NCBI RefSeq assembly: GCF_016808095.1
Contig: NC_068973.1
Span: 6,506,501-6,570,500, forward strand
DNA: 64,000 nucleotides
Direction: 5' to 3'
Origin: Vigna angularis
Taxonomy: Eukaryota > Streptophyta > Magnoliopsida > Fabales > Fabaceae
The translations under genes were made by a program, and so were the position numbers. This document shows, piece by piece, positions 17,034 through 31,200 of the stretch. Numbering within the stretch: the first letter of the stretch is position 1; each line of letters starts with the position of its first letter. The notes under the pieces are model-generated. The model was not told the DNA's origin. It made no database searches and saw nothing but the letters and a program-made list of their open reading frames with translations.

Positions 17034-18000
17034 GATCTGTTTTAATGACACTGTTGTATGGCTAACCAATGAATGATGGTGATACCAATTAATTTTTAAA
17101 TTTAAGCTGTACTTTTAGTTGGAAAGACAATTTTCTCAACATTTGAATTAAGACATTTGGAAATAAATCTAATTGCATTATTGTTTCGAATGAACTTGTC
17201 GGAGTTCCATAATGTTACGACTGGAAATTAAACACTCTTAGTACATTATACCTATACTGGCATAGGCATTAAGTTATCTACGAATTTCAAAATATATTTT
17301 CGTAAGATAAATTACTTACAAACATATATATATTCTAACTAACTTACCAATGGACGTATTCATATATAAGATTGCATTGGAAATTGTACATTCATATACA
17401 AATAATGATTCTTTGTATATTTCTTGGTTTTCATTCGTAGTGAATACATATATTATTATTTTCTTTTACAAAACCTCTATATTCTCTGTTTTTCATCCAA
17501 ACTAATTCTGCACATAAAAAATATAAAATCATGTAAAACAAGTTAAAAAACACAGTCAATTAAAATAAAATAGTAATAATTAGAAGTTAAAAATCTCATA
17601 AACTATACAAAATTAATAATGCAAATAGAAAATTCCAACATAAATTTAATAGTCCTTAATAAATAAAAAATTCAAGAGAAACCAATATTTATCCATCAAA
17701 CAAATCATGCTATTCTTAATAGGCTGTTATTTATTTATTATCTTGCTTATTATGTCCATTTTCTTGTTGGAGAGTATTTTACTGAAAATATTTTGTGAAG
17801 TAGTTCTTGCGAGAGCTAGTAAGTACTAAAATAAATATTTGTTTGGATTTAATATCGAAACTCATTTAACAATATATTTCTCACTTAGTATCTAAATTTT
17901 GCATATGTTAGTTAAACTTCATAAATCAATTGATTGATTAAAATATGGTTGAGTCTCTTCTATAGTGATCATAAAAATCAATACGTCCAAATTTTTTTTA

Positions 18001-18005
<5 letters not shown>

Positions 18006-18093
<88 letters not shown>
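18006..18093. repeat. (AT)n microsatellite
   Basis: About 44 uninterrupted TA units. Confidence 0.95.
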
Positions 18094-18096
<3 letters not shown>

Positions 18097-18100
18097 TTTG

Positions 18101-18323
18101 TAACTTATGTAACCTCTTAAAGTGTATCAAATTTTAGTTGACAAAAATACTTTCATATATTATGAATTCTAAGTTTTAAGATTAAAAATATTTGAATAAT
18201 TTCTTATTTTTTTATTTTAAATTAAAATTATTAAAATACATGTATTTAAAATATGTCTTTTTTTATGAATAGAGATTTTTTTGTAAACTAAAATTTAATA
18301 CACTTTAAAGGTTACATAAGTTA
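18101..18323. mobile_element. Small MITE with about 34-bp terminal inverted repeats
   Basis: The left arm TAACTTATGTAACCTCTTAA (18101-18120) continues with AGTGTATCAAATTTT. It is the inverted complement, with few mismatches, of 18290-18323, which reads AAATTTAATACACTTTAAAG then GTTACATAAGTTA. The interior is AT-rich and non-coding. No clear target duplication is visible, so the superfamily is uncertain. Confidence 0.6.
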
Positions 18324-18685
18324 GTAAACTTCTAAAATCCCACATTTTAACAAGGTTTTACATTAAATTACATTAATGCTATTATGTAAAAAATTATAAT
18401 AAAAAGTCTTATTTATATATTCATAAAAATATTATAATTAAAAATATTCCTAAAGTCATGGATGATAAATAATTACATTTTATTTTTTATTTTAAAAAAC
18501 AACTAATAAAGTCATGGATCATAAATAACTACCTTTTATTTTTTTATTTTAAATTAAATTTTAAAATTATTAAAATATCCTGAATTTAAAGTATGTTTTT
18601 TTAATAGAAATATTTTTTAACCTAAAACTTGGTACACTTTGTTAAAATGTGCCAACTAAAAAAAGAATTTACATAAATCAGCAAA

Positions 18686-18687
<2 letters not shown>

Positions 18688-18720
<33 letters not shown>
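18688..18720. repeat. (AT)n microsatellite
   Basis: Sixteen AT units. Confidence 0.9.
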
Positions 18721-18723
<3 letters not shown>

Positions 18724-19974
18724 TTATTTTTTTTAATGTGAGATTTTCAATTCTTTAAATGTTTAATTCTTAAATGTAATTAAATCAAATATATTTTTTA
18801 AATAAACATTTTGATTCAATATTATGATGATTTTTTCAATTTTGTTTTCTGAATTTGAATATTATTATTTTAGTCTTACTCTTTTTCATCAAATTGACAG
18901 AAAACACAATACAATAATTAGTGGAAATATATGTATTGTCGTAAATATTTATATTTTAATATATGTTAATAATATTTGTAAATTGATTAAGTAATATGTA
19001 AACTAAATTTATATTTATTAATAAAGTTAAATATATATTTATAAATGTGATGAAAAAAGAAAAAAAAAACAGTTTTATTCAACCAATTTCGAAATAACAG
19101 TTATTCTTGAAAATACGGTTAATAATAATTATATTATAAAGGATAAAATATAAATATAAATTATGTACGTGAAAGAGAATTTTTTTTATATATAAATATA
19201 TAAATGACACAATTGAAAAATAATCCGTCATTAGTTCAAATTGACTTGATTACTAAAAATAACTTGATGTAAATATGAGCAATAAATATCACTTGATTAT
19301 GATGACCCAACTGAGATTTTCATACAAAAATTAGGATTAAGAAAGGGTTTAAACATATAATAAAATTAAAAATATTTAAAATAGTTAAACAAAATTAAAA
19401 GAATTATATTAAACTTTTAAGTCTAACCATGTCTACCTTAAGATTGTGTTGTATATAATGTCATTTGTTATTAAATACTCGTCTATTCCTAAATTCAATA
19501 ATTTCAATCTTTAATATTAAGTATCTTAAAAATAATCAACAAAAAATATAATAAAATTATAATATACAGAAATATACAAATCTTTTCTTTCAAATCAATT
19601 TTTAAATTTTAAAGGTACTTTTTAACATAAAATTTAAAATCATAGTATAAACTCTGCTTTATAAACCACTTTCGCAAAAGTCAAGCTTATATAATACTTT
19701 ATAAAAAGAAGACGTCTAACTTTTTATTTACTTTTTAGTTTTTCAAATGAAGAAACTAATTTGTTTTCTACTTGTGTTAATCCACCTAAATACTATATCT
19801 CAACTAAATACCATATTTGATCCAATATGGAACACTCTGATTGAAAATGATTTACACCCTATGCTTTTAGTGTAAATTATAGGCAACAAAATACGAAGCT
19901 AATAGGTAACTTTAATTATATTATAAACTTTTAACATATTGGTTTTTCATTTTCTAAAACACTACTCTTTTATT

Positions 19975-19978
<4 letters not shown>

Positions 19979-20016
<38 letters not shown>
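19979..20016. repeat. (AT)n microsatellite
   Basis: About nineteen AT units. Confidence 0.9.
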
Positions 20017-20020
<4 letters not shown>

Positions 20021-20651
20021 TGTTTGTTTTTTTCTTAAAGCTATAAGCCTTCAGTTTGTATTATTGTGTACGAACAAATGTTTAAATTGTTATCATCTAT
20101 TCTCACTTCCAAGTACTTCACATAATATCCCTAATTTAATGATCACCTTTGAAGGATTATATGTTTCGAAATTCAATAATTAAATTTTGTACACTATTAT
20201 TTTTAAAAAATGTTTTTGAATTAAGAAAAGACAGTGTAAGTAAACTATTCTTAAGTGAAGAAGTAAACTCTTTCAACATGAGAATAAGTCTCTGTTAAGA
20301 AAAAAATAGAAATTACCGAAAAATTTCTTTTTTATTCCCAAATATAATCACAAAGTATATTAACGTAATACACTAGGGTCAAACTCTATAGATGGTTGGC
20401 TTTAAAATTTTGTACTTAAAAAGCATTTTCTTAATAGATTAATTGAAAGAAAAGTGCTTATAAACTCTAGTAACTATTAGGTTGTATAATTGCTAGCTGT
20501 ATTGAGTAGATTTGAAGAGGAATCTTGACTTTGTAGTAGAATCTTTTATTATAATTTTTCTAGTTGAAGTTGATAGTATATCGATTGTAATCATTATTTT
20601 TATTTTTATTCCATGACATTGTAAATGGATTAGTACCTTTATATTACACAC

Positions 20652-20655
<4 letters not shown>

Positions 20656-20739
<84 letters not shown>
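20656..20739. repeat. (AT)n microsatellite with short (CA) lead-in
   Basis: About 42 AT units preceded by ACACACACAA, a compound microsatellite about 440 bp upstream of the bHLH start codon. Confidence 0.95.
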
Positions 20740-20999
20740 CTACTACCTTCAACTTTCAAGAGATTTAGAACTTTTGAGATACTCGAATAAACCCGGAAGA
20801 ATCGAAAACTAGAAAGGTAGAAGTGATATTTATTTATTTAACTAAACACCATATCGACGTGGTCTTTGAGGTGAAGAAGTTACTTACTAATAATTTGGAT
20901 AAAGAAAAAACGAAGTGAGAGAATAAATTAAGAAATAAAAGCCTAATTTGGTTTGATTAGTTAATTAATTAATTTGTTAGGAGACGGCTCTTCTTCTCC

Positions 21000-21010
21000 T
21001 ATTTAAAAAA
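21000..21010 (+). promoter_or_regulatory. Possible TATA element of the bHLH gene
   Basis: TATTTAAAAAA lies 170-180 bp before the start codon, which would put transcription start near 21030-21040. Weak evidence, based on spacing only. Confidence 0.35.
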
Positions 21011-21107
21011 ATGGAGTGGAAAGTAAAGAGAAAGATGGATAGTCAGTAGACAGAAACGTAACTGGCTTCCGATTCTGAAGGGCGAAACCGAAAACCCCGC
21101 AAACACA

Positions 21108-21143
21108 ATGTTCTTTCCATTCCCACTCTATCTCTCACATTAA
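21108..21143 (+). promoter_or_regulatory. Upstream ORF in the bHLH leader (11 codons plus stop)
   Basis: ATG at 21108 opens a short frame encoding MFFPFPLYLSH. It ends in TAA at 21141-21143, 36 bp before the main ATG. If transcription starts near 21030, ribosomes scanning the leader would meet it first. No uORF family was recognised. Confidence 0.45.
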
Positions 21144-21179
21144 ACCATCCTCACCTCCTAAACCATTCTATTGGTAACT

Positions 21180-24100
21180 ATGCAGCCCTGTAGCAGAGAA
21201 ATGCAAGGGATAAACTCCCTCTTCAACTCTTCTTCCCAAATCTCCCTCCAGGACCTCCACACCACCACCACCACCACCACCACCACCGCCACCAACCAGA
21301 TCCAAAATTCACACATCAACCACCACCACCACCAACCACTCCAACACCATCACCAACTCCCTCACTTCGACCCAACCTCTCAGGATGACTTTCTCGACCA
21401 AATGTTCTCCTCCTGCTCCTGGCCCGACCTCAACCCAAACAAGTCCTTGTGGGACCCCAATACCCTCTCCGACCAAACCACTCCCTCCGACAACGACAAT
21501 ACCAATAATACTAACCATAATAATGTCGCTTTCCCCTACGACGAACCCTCCACCTTGGCCTCCAAGTTCCGCAACCACCAGATCAGCGCTTCCTCTACAA
21601 AAAACGCCGCCGCAGCTCTCATGCTCCAGCATCAACTCCTCATGTCCAGAGACTCTCCGCTCCTTCACATGCCGCTTTCCTTACCTCAAAACGACGTCGT
21701 TGACGCCTCCTCCTTCAAATCCCCCAATCCCGTACATCACTCTCACCGCTGCAACCGTAAACTTCCCATTTCTTTCTTCTAAACTGCATTTATCCCTAAT
21801 TTATTTTTATTTCCGTAGGGCGGCGAGACTTCGGTCCAGGCTCTCTACAACGGCTTTGCCGGATCTCTGCATGGCGCCGGTCAAGCCTCCAACCAGACTC
21901 AGCATTTTCAACATCCTCAGGTCTGCGATTGTCATTTTAATTTTAAACAAAAAATAATTACTATTGCGTGAATCGTTGACAGTATTTTTTTTTTGTTTTT
22001 TATGTTTCAATTAAAGGGAAGTTCTAATCCGATGCAAGGGCAAAATTTTGGTGCGCCGGTTACTGGGGGCGCAACGAACCAAGCTCCGGCGAGTGGCGCA
22101 GCTGCTCAGCCGAGGCAGAGGGTTCGTGCCAGGAGAGGTCAAGCCACGGACCCTCACAGCATCGCTGAAAGGGTACTCACTGTTTTTGTTTCTGGCTTTA
22201 ATTCTTGGCTTCATTAAATATCATGTTTAGGTAATGGAGCCCAATAGTTTCAGGTCGTCGCATTAGGTAGACAATATCCTAATTCATTATTATTCAGTAG
22301 AACTGGTAGTGATAAGTGACAGACTGAATAATAAACTCAGTAGTTAGTCTTTCTTTAATTCTTATACATCGAGCATGTCATGTTTACGACAATGATAAAC
22401 TGCTACATAGTTAGGGTTTATAAACTATGAATTAAGTGAGGAAAATAAAGAAACAGAGAGATTTTTTTTCTGCTTGTTCCCGGGCAGTTAGTAAAGGACT
22501 TTAGCGTTTTGGTTACTGAGCTGGTTGGATACGTTGTTTGTGACAGTTGAGAAGGGAGAGAATCGCAGAGAGAATGAAAGCCCTACAGGAACTGGTTCCC
22601 AATGCCAACAAGGTAAATGCTCGTCCTTAGTTTTGTTTATTATAATATGGATCTAATTTCAGTTAATTAAAAGAAATTGAAACGGAAGCCACAGTAATCT
22701 GGCACGCGATGAGCAGTTTTTTGCAACACGGTGACTGTAGTTTTGCTGTGTAATGGGACAACTGGGTCATATCGATAGAATATATGAGTTGTTAGTTGTT
22801 TTGATGTTGCTGTCGTGTATATCGACGTTAATGTAACAAGGAAACTGGAAAGAAAAGAATGGATAGTAATGTCGCGCTCCGGAGGTGCTGTGAGCGTTTG
22901 TCTTGCCTGATCATCATACGATTCCGTGCGTACTTAACATACTAAGCTGGATAGCAGAGGGGTTAGGCCCCACATAGCTCACCGATCACTGCTCACGGTA
23001 GGGACCATGAAGTGTGGCTATTCTGACTTCTGAGTCATATAGAGGGGTAGTCCAGGCATAACATAACATATGAAAGAACAATGTTTGGTTTAATTATCAT
23101 TATGCGAAACTGTTACTGTTATTATTGTGACTATTATATGGGAAAAATAAACTGGTCAATCCCTAATTGAAATATTTGTTTGGTTTGTGGAATGACAGAC
23201 AGACAAGGCATCCATGCTAGATGAGATCATCGATTACGTGAAGTTCCTGCAGCTCCAAGTCAAGGTGCTCTTCCCGGGTTTTACTCTTGTGCTAATATTT
23301 CTTAATTTGATTTTATTCTTCATCAGCATCAAGTATTGGCATATTTTAATGATGGACTTCATTATTTAATTACAGGTTTTAAGTATGGTGTTATGGTTAT
23401 TAAATTCCACTCTCCTGTGTCGTGAATAAATAAATAAATGGTGTCATTGTTTGGGTTACAGGTTCTGAGCATGAGCAGATTGGGCGGTGCAGCTGCTGTC
23501 GCACCCCTTGTTGCTGATATGTCTTCTGAGGTTATTACTTTTCCATTTTCATTGTCACAGCAGAGAACTTCAAATCTCATTACACTCTAATTTCTGAGAG
23601 AATTTCGAAATTATTTAGAAAATTGAACAAGTGTTAGGTGTCCGTAGTACCATAATAGATCAAACTGTGAGAGGATAAAATAGAAGGAAAACATGAGAGG
23701 GTTGCTATAAGAAGAAAAAATAAAAAATAGTAATGAAGAAAATGTGGAACAGACTGCGCACCATGAATGAAAATGTCGGAGAGAGGAGTCTGTCCCACAA
23801 CCCCACCAACCCACCCAACATTTCACTTGGCTTTGGCTTATTTCAATACTCAAATTCTCAATCACCACAAAACGACAATCCAAAAGCAGCACGCGTATCC
23901 ACTTTCTCAGATTCCCCTCTGTCTCTCTCTTTCACGCACGCGCACACGCGCCTTTCTATTTTCACTTTCCGTTAAAACCCCATGGTCACGTGACTGTTTG
24001 TGTTTGCAGGGTGGCGGTGACTGCATCCAAGCGAACGGCAACGCTAACCGCGGCGGTTCCCTCGCGCCAAATTCCAACAGCAACAACAACCAAACCACAG

Positions 24101-24456
24101 CGTCAACCTCGAACGACAGCTTGACCATGACGGAGCACCAGGTAGCGAAACTGATGGAGGAGGACATGGGTTCCGCCATGCAGTACCTTCAAGGCAAGGG
24201 CCTTTGCCTCATGCCCATTTCTCTTGCCACTGCCATCTCCACTGCCACGTGTCACACCAGGAACCCCTTGATCAACGCTGCCTCCGGTAGCACCCAGATT
24301 CCGACCAACGCCGCCCCCGGCACTCTCGTCAACCCCGCCGTGGCGTCCAACGGCGAAGGCCCGTCCTCTCCGAGCATGTCCGTGCTGACGGTGCAGTCGG
24401 CCGTGGTGGGCAACGAGGGCGCCGTGAAGGACGCTACCTCCGTTTCGAAGCCGTGA
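21180..24456 (+). CDS. bHLH transcription factor, LRL/RHL1 (bHLH66/bHLH69) class, 7 exons
   Basis: Exons 21180-21731, 21819-21920, 22017-22172, 22547-22612, 23199-23264, 23462-23530 and 24010-24456 join in frame to 485 aa. The N-terminal half is Thr/His/Asn-rich. A (CAC)n tract at about 21257-21288 encodes a poly-Thr run, followed by the acidic [16 protein letters not shown] block. [14 protein letters not shown] motif starts exon 2. The bHLH domain spans about 255-320. Its basic region HSIAERLRRER carries the His-Glu-Arg residues that read a G-box, and helix 2 is [17 protein letters not shown]. The C-terminal [17 protein letters not shown] block and a [15 protein letters not shown] motif are diagnostic of the LRL group. 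In Arabidopsis and Lotus these nuclear activators promote root-hair growth downstream of RSL/RHD6. The ATG at 21180 gives the legume-type [14 protein letters not shown] start; a second Met lies 7 codons in. It looks intact. Confidence 0.93.
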
Positions 24457-25519
<1,063 letters not shown>

Positions 25520-25804
25520 TGTGTGTGTGGATGAGTCAAATTTTTAATAAATCAGATTAATTTTTTTTCGAATCACAGGATTTAACAAGATTTATCGATA
25601 GTTTTGCATTTTTTTACTATTTCACCACTAATGGTAGAGTTATTTTAATTTCTTTTAATTTGTGTTTTATTAATAAATATAGTTTTAGTCAAAATTTGAA
25701 TTTAATTAAAGATTTATTAAACTCTAATTAGACATTTAAGTAATAGTCAAGAATGAGAATATAACTAAAAGAAACAATAACAATTATAAATGATTATTTA
25801 TAAT

Positions 25805-26282
25805 TAGAGGTGGTAAAATGGGTAATTGACTTGTCATAAAAAAAAGTCAGAAATTATAATCAGTCTTATCTTTTTTTTTTTTAATTTTTAATTTTTAATT
25901 TATATATATATATATATATTAAAAACATAATCATATAAATATTTTACATTCTTTTAATTGATTAATTATTTTTTTAATTAAATAAATTAAAATAATTATT
26001 ACATTTATATTTTAAATTACTCTATTATAATTAGTAATTAAAACTTAATTTATAAATGTTAATGATTTAAACTACAATATTATTGCATATTTACATTTTT
26101 AGAAATATAAAAAAATCAAATTTTTAAATTTTTTTAATTTAAAATGACCAATGAGTTGACATATTTTAACCTGCCAATTTGGCGAGCTAAGCCAAAATGG
26201 ACTTATAGGTTGAAAATTTTAATCTGGCGTATCTCATTTTAGTGGGTAGAGTTATGAGACATATCCCATTTTGTCATTCCTA
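25805..26282. mobile_element. hAT-like MITE
   Basis: The left end TAGAGGTGGTAAAATGGG and the reverse complement of the right end, TAGGAATGACAAAATGGG, form an 18-bp imperfect inverted repeat of the plant hAT type. The 478-bp interior is non-coding. The flanking octamers TTTATAAT and ATTATTAC match only weakly, so the insertion is old or the limits are off by a few bases. It resembles the better-preserved element at 31820. Confidence 0.55.
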
Positions 26283-26284
26283 AT

Positions 26285-26830
26285 TATTACAATAACATCT
26301 AAAGACTTATACAATATATCATTCAAGGAACTTGTTAGTATCCTTAAGGTACATAGGCTAGACATTTGATAAGATGAATTATTCAAGAAAGAAAAATCTT
26401 TAGCATTAAAACATAACAAAATCAATATTCCCACCAAGGTTCTAAAGGTTGAAAAACCATCAAATCTGGAATAATTGTGAGAAAAATGAATAATCCTTCA
26501 TTTTCAAGAAGATTTATAAGATGTGAAGAATGAAAAACGACATTTCACCGTAACTAATTAAGGATTGAAAAGACAAAAAAAATCTATGTTGTATGCTACA
26601 AATCCAAGAAATCAAGTTGTTTGCTACAAATATGGTTAGAATGCCTTAAGAAAGAGAAGAAGAGTCATAACAAACAACAAAGTTTATTGAAGTCATGATA
26701 GCGATTCTTATCTCATCAAGGAAAAACATTGATCATACAAAGTCTAAAGTCTTAAAAGTATAGATTGAGTTGAAGAGGATGGTGAATTAAACTATGACAA
26801 ATTTTCACTAAATCAAGTTTATCATGGTTA
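26285..26830 (+). pseudogene. Decayed copia gag fragment
   Basis: Several frames in turn give recognisable gag (UBN2-type) text: TSKDLYNISFKELVSILKVH, then ELFKKEKSLALKHNK, then further on NQVVCYKYG, a remnant of the CCHC zinc knuckle. Stops and frameshifts separate them. The fragment begins directly at the right edge of the hAT-like MITE. No LTR was found. It is inactive. Confidence 0.6.
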
Positions 26831-27199
26831 TAAAATAAGTTTTTTTAAAGTTTTGAAATACAATATTATAGGTTGTGTAAACTTCAAGAAAACCAAATAT
26901 GTAGTGACCAATATATCAATAGAAAAAAAAATATGAGAAAAGAGAGAAGCATAAAGATTTGTAGTGGTTTCTTTATCACAATAGCTCCATTTAGTCACCT
27001 AATCATCCTTAGTATTAGACCAATTCACTATATTTTCAAAATTTACAAGAACCACTAAAAATAAGCATGAAAATACAATACATGTAACAACATTTTCAAC
27101 CCTACAAGATATTTTACTACCACTTGTGAAATCTTATCACGAACAACACCTTTAACAACTCTAGTAAAGATACACTAAAAAAATTGCAAAACAAGAATG

Positions 27200-27480
27200 A
27201 TTAAATATATTTTATGTCTCCAAACTTGGATGCAAAATTAGAATTTGTCACTATCACACACTTTGATATTGTTTGTTCCTCAAACTTTAAAAAATGAATA
27301 GAAATAATCTTTTTAACCCAACTACATAAATTTTTTTTGCCGTGTTATACAATGTTTTCGGCTGATGTTTGATTCATTTACATCATTTGACACGTTTCAG
27401 CATAAGTGTCAGCTAAAACATCATTTAACACGAATTTCAATATCACATCAAAATTTAGAAACTAAAAACATAAAAATGTT
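27200..27480. repeat. Decayed legume MULE-type terminal repeat
   Basis: The order of words (CTCCAAACTT, then CTCAAACTTTAAAAAATG, then TTTTTAACCCAACTACATAA, then TTTACATCATTTGACACG) follows the long terminal repeats seen in many legume Mutator-like elements. Only one end is recognised. Confidence 0.4.
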
Positions 27481-27829
27481 GAACTATTCAATGCTTATAA
27501 AAAGTTGAACAAAGAGCATAAAATCTTTAAACTAAAAAGAAACATATAAGCTTTGGAAAAAGACATGAATAAAGATTAAAATATTTTCATAAGCTTTGGT
27601 AGTTAGACGATCTAGGAATGATTTTCTAATGGTTGAAAATTGTTTTAAAAAAGCTTTCATAAAACTTTTCTAAAAAGATAGCTAAAGGTTATTACATGAG
27701 CAATAGATAATCCAATGACATAAATATCTTTATATCAGTTCATCCTTTATGTCTAATTCTCCTTTATAATAACTTGTAAATTGTTCCATTACTAATAAAT
27801 TATTATAGGTAGTTATCCTTGGTTTGAGT

Positions 27830-28260
27830 TGCAGTTGGCTTGACCTGGAATCAGCCTCATCTAAGCTCAACCCGACTTGACCTACTCAACTCGGATTCGA
27901 TCTTATCCTATCAATATTAGTTTGAGAACAATTCAAGTAGACCTAGGGTTCTATTCAACTTGACCTCAGCTAGGCATTACTTAGCTTAACATGTGATGAG
28001 CTTGTTCCAACTTAACTAATATATTCAAAATTGAACTTGTTTACTAAGTTCTATTTAGTAGAACTTGGGTTAGGTCCAACTCGAAAAAACTTAGATTATG
28101 CCTAAATTAGAAAACCTTGAGTCAATTTTAACTTGACTTGGCCTAGACCTAATAGATTTCAGCATGGTGTGGACTTATCTTGACTTAGGTCCATTTTGAT
28201 TACTTTAACATGGTGTCAATCTATTCTAACTTGACTTAAATCCAATCTAACTTTTCTCAT
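27830..28260. repeat. Degenerate short-unit repeat (AACTTGACTTGG-like)
   Basis: Variants of AACTTGACCT, AACTTGACTTGG and CTTGACTTAGGTCC recur about every 20-40 bp, together with TAGACCTA. It looks like an old hAT-end or minisatellite-like array. Confidence 0.4.
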
Positions 28261-31200
28261 GCTGAATTTTGATTTAGATTAACTAAATGTTTTTCATGTA
28301 TATACAATGTCTTAAGTAATTCTTTTGTAATAATTTCTGAGTTGTATGTTAATCTTAACTCAGCTCTTTTGTTAATATTTTCATCTTATAAAACTTTTTT
28401 ATTTGGATTTTTTTTTATTTTGTGATTTTCTTTTATCTATATTACTCTGAATCAACACTAAACTCTAAACCCAATCTATGTACTGATAATTAAAATATAA
28501 TAACTATTTTGTTCAAGTCATCAAATACTTGCGAGATAAAGAGTCATCTAAGATATCTACTGATAGTGCAATATTACCAAAATCATGTGTTGTATTACGT
28601 TAATGGCAAGATAGAAGAAATGAAACCAAATCAAGGTTAAGTTGCCATAAATTTCCCGGTTAAGGATATATATAACAGTAACATGAGAGGAAAATATATG
28701 CAGCATGCAGAACTCAATCACTGTTTTAAAATTGAGTATCCGAAATTCTCGACAAAAGAAAACAGACATTGCCTATGTATAATTAGATAAGTGGTACAAA
28801 GATAAAGTAACAGGTAAGAAACTCAATCACTGTGTTTGTGATTGGTTGAAACTAGAAAACTTAAGAATATCTAAACTTTCCAGTTATATATGACCAATGT
28901 TAAGCTAGGATTTTACTGCGAAATAACTCCATCATTTGAAACAAAGCCATAATAATGCTAATTATGACATGATTAAGCGCATGTGTACTTCGAGAATAAT
29001 CTTTGTGCTGGCATCATTACTAAAATCACATCTATTACCTACAATATTAATTTCCTAAAACATTTTTCATAAAAAATACTCTCAATTTTTATTATGAAAT
29101 ATTTTTGGTAAAAAATTTCCAAAAATTATTTAGAAATATTATTTGAAAAAAATAGGATTAAATGTGAGTCCAAATCCCATATTGTATAAAAATAAAAAAA
29201 TAAAGCACTGTATAATGTATGTTGAAAAACTCATTAATTCATTATCTTATCTTAAAGCTTTAGATGGAGAATACAGAGTAATCCTCTTGTTATCTTAAAT
29301 GTTTTAAGTAAAAAATAGTTTCAATCTACGATTATTTTTGTAAGAAAATATGTATAAAAAATCAATATTAAAACCTGCTGATTTTGTTGCATTAACAATA
29401 ACATAATGGACTACCCTCGTGCCGATTTTATTGCAATTACATGTTTGTTTCTGTGAATAAAATTATGCAACAAAAAGAAAAAACAATATCTACAAATTTT
29501 TCACGTAAAATTATTTGTGGATAACATTATTAACCTTTGCCTGTTTTGCTACCTAATATTATATATGTAGTATATAACCGTTTGATGAGTGACTACAAAA
29601 ATATTAAGTCTAATATTAAACAACTTAAAGCATAATTATTATAAATTGAATCACAATTAAATAATTGTTAATCAAAGATCAATTTCATAATTTATAAACA
29701 TAATTTTAAAGTAAAAAAAATAAATAATAGATATTTAATATCTAAGCGGTAAAATATCAATTACTACAAATTAGGATTAAAGAACATTAGCAGGACCTTT
29801 GGACTGTTGCATATATCTTGGAAGTTGAGTTGACCCTGCATACCGAAACATTATATATATTTGGGATTTGCTCAGCAAAATTTTGTTTCATAATATTATG
29901 TTTTTAGTTTAGTAAATTTATCCTCTGTACAAAATGCCAATTATTCTGAGTCTTGCACGCTCTCGCTATCTTGCTATCGCGTTGTCTCACTCTCTTACTA
30001 CCACTCCCTCTCTATCTCGTTGTTGATATGGTTTTCAACTGAAGCAATATGCATGAAATGCAGTGTTTATGTACTTATACTTGGGGATTTTCTTTTAATA
30101 ATCACGACATGGAAATAAAAAGCGTTAGTAGAAGGGATTTATATGTTAATTGTTTTCTGGATCTTATTTAGGGAGAAGGGGCTGTTATGTAATGAATGAC
30201 TATCATCCTAAGCTCATTTTCTGAGGTTTTGGCTATGAGAGCATGATGGTTTGTTGAAGTTGACATTGTTTTTATATTTTGCAAACTTTTGAAGAAAAGG
30301 ATGCTGGAGACTCATTATGTCTATTGTTGCATGTTTATTAGACCAAAAGTGCTTTTGGTGTGGCATGCTGGGTAATAATTGAGGAAACCTAATTTTGTTG
30401 CAATACGAGTTGATGGGAGAGACAACGAATAATATAATTTTTGGATGGTAGAATGGTCTTTTAAAGAGATAGATTATGGTATTGCAGGGAATGAAACTTA
30501 GTATATGTGTTCCCCTATATATACATATATAATATGAACATATCATAAAACCTTCTACTTCACTTTGTTTCAGGCTTCCTCTTTTTGTGTTCTTTGTAGC
30601 AGAGTTGTTGCAGCAAGCATACTCAAAGAAACAAACGCTCCAAGACCAAGGTAAAATGTGAACTTTCAGTTATTTTTTTCAAACTAAATTTCTATATATA
30701 CTTTGAAATGAATTGTGTTAATTGAGGTTTCCTTACCAAACATGCAAAAGAACATGGCAAACAATTTGTCTACAGAACCTACTGATATATCCCTTTCTTC
30801 AAGAACATCATTGTGAGAGTTACATCTCACCAAGAAATTCTGCAAGGTTTCTTTGCTAGTAATGAACCTTCATTGCTAGTAAGGATTCAAAACATTTTAA
30901 ACTTGTACTGAAAAGTGTCCAATCAAATTGATTTGGAGATGGCATTGAATGAAGAAAAAAACTGATAGGAAACAGAAGTTGTTCAAAAGGTGGAGTGAAA
31001 TGGACTGAGTTTGGACAGAACTGTTCTAATAACTAATCATATTAAAAAGTGAAAAAGATTGGTTGGAGATCGTATTATGAAACCTTCGAAATCAGTAGCT
31101 GCTTTCCCCACCGGTTGATCTTCCAAAGAGTTAAATATTCACTAAGGTTGCTGTCGTTATTTATTTTATCGTTAGGTGTAACAAAAGTTTTTAATATCAT

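Noticed and set aside
21309..21957. Long frames of 119 and 190 aa overlapping the first bHLH exons in other frames
   Set aside because: Shadows of a real, homology-supported exon with biased composition.
30214..30546. 110-aa minus-strand ORF
   Set aside because: No recognisable domain and AT-driven codon use. The region may be transcribed, but not clearly as a protein gene.
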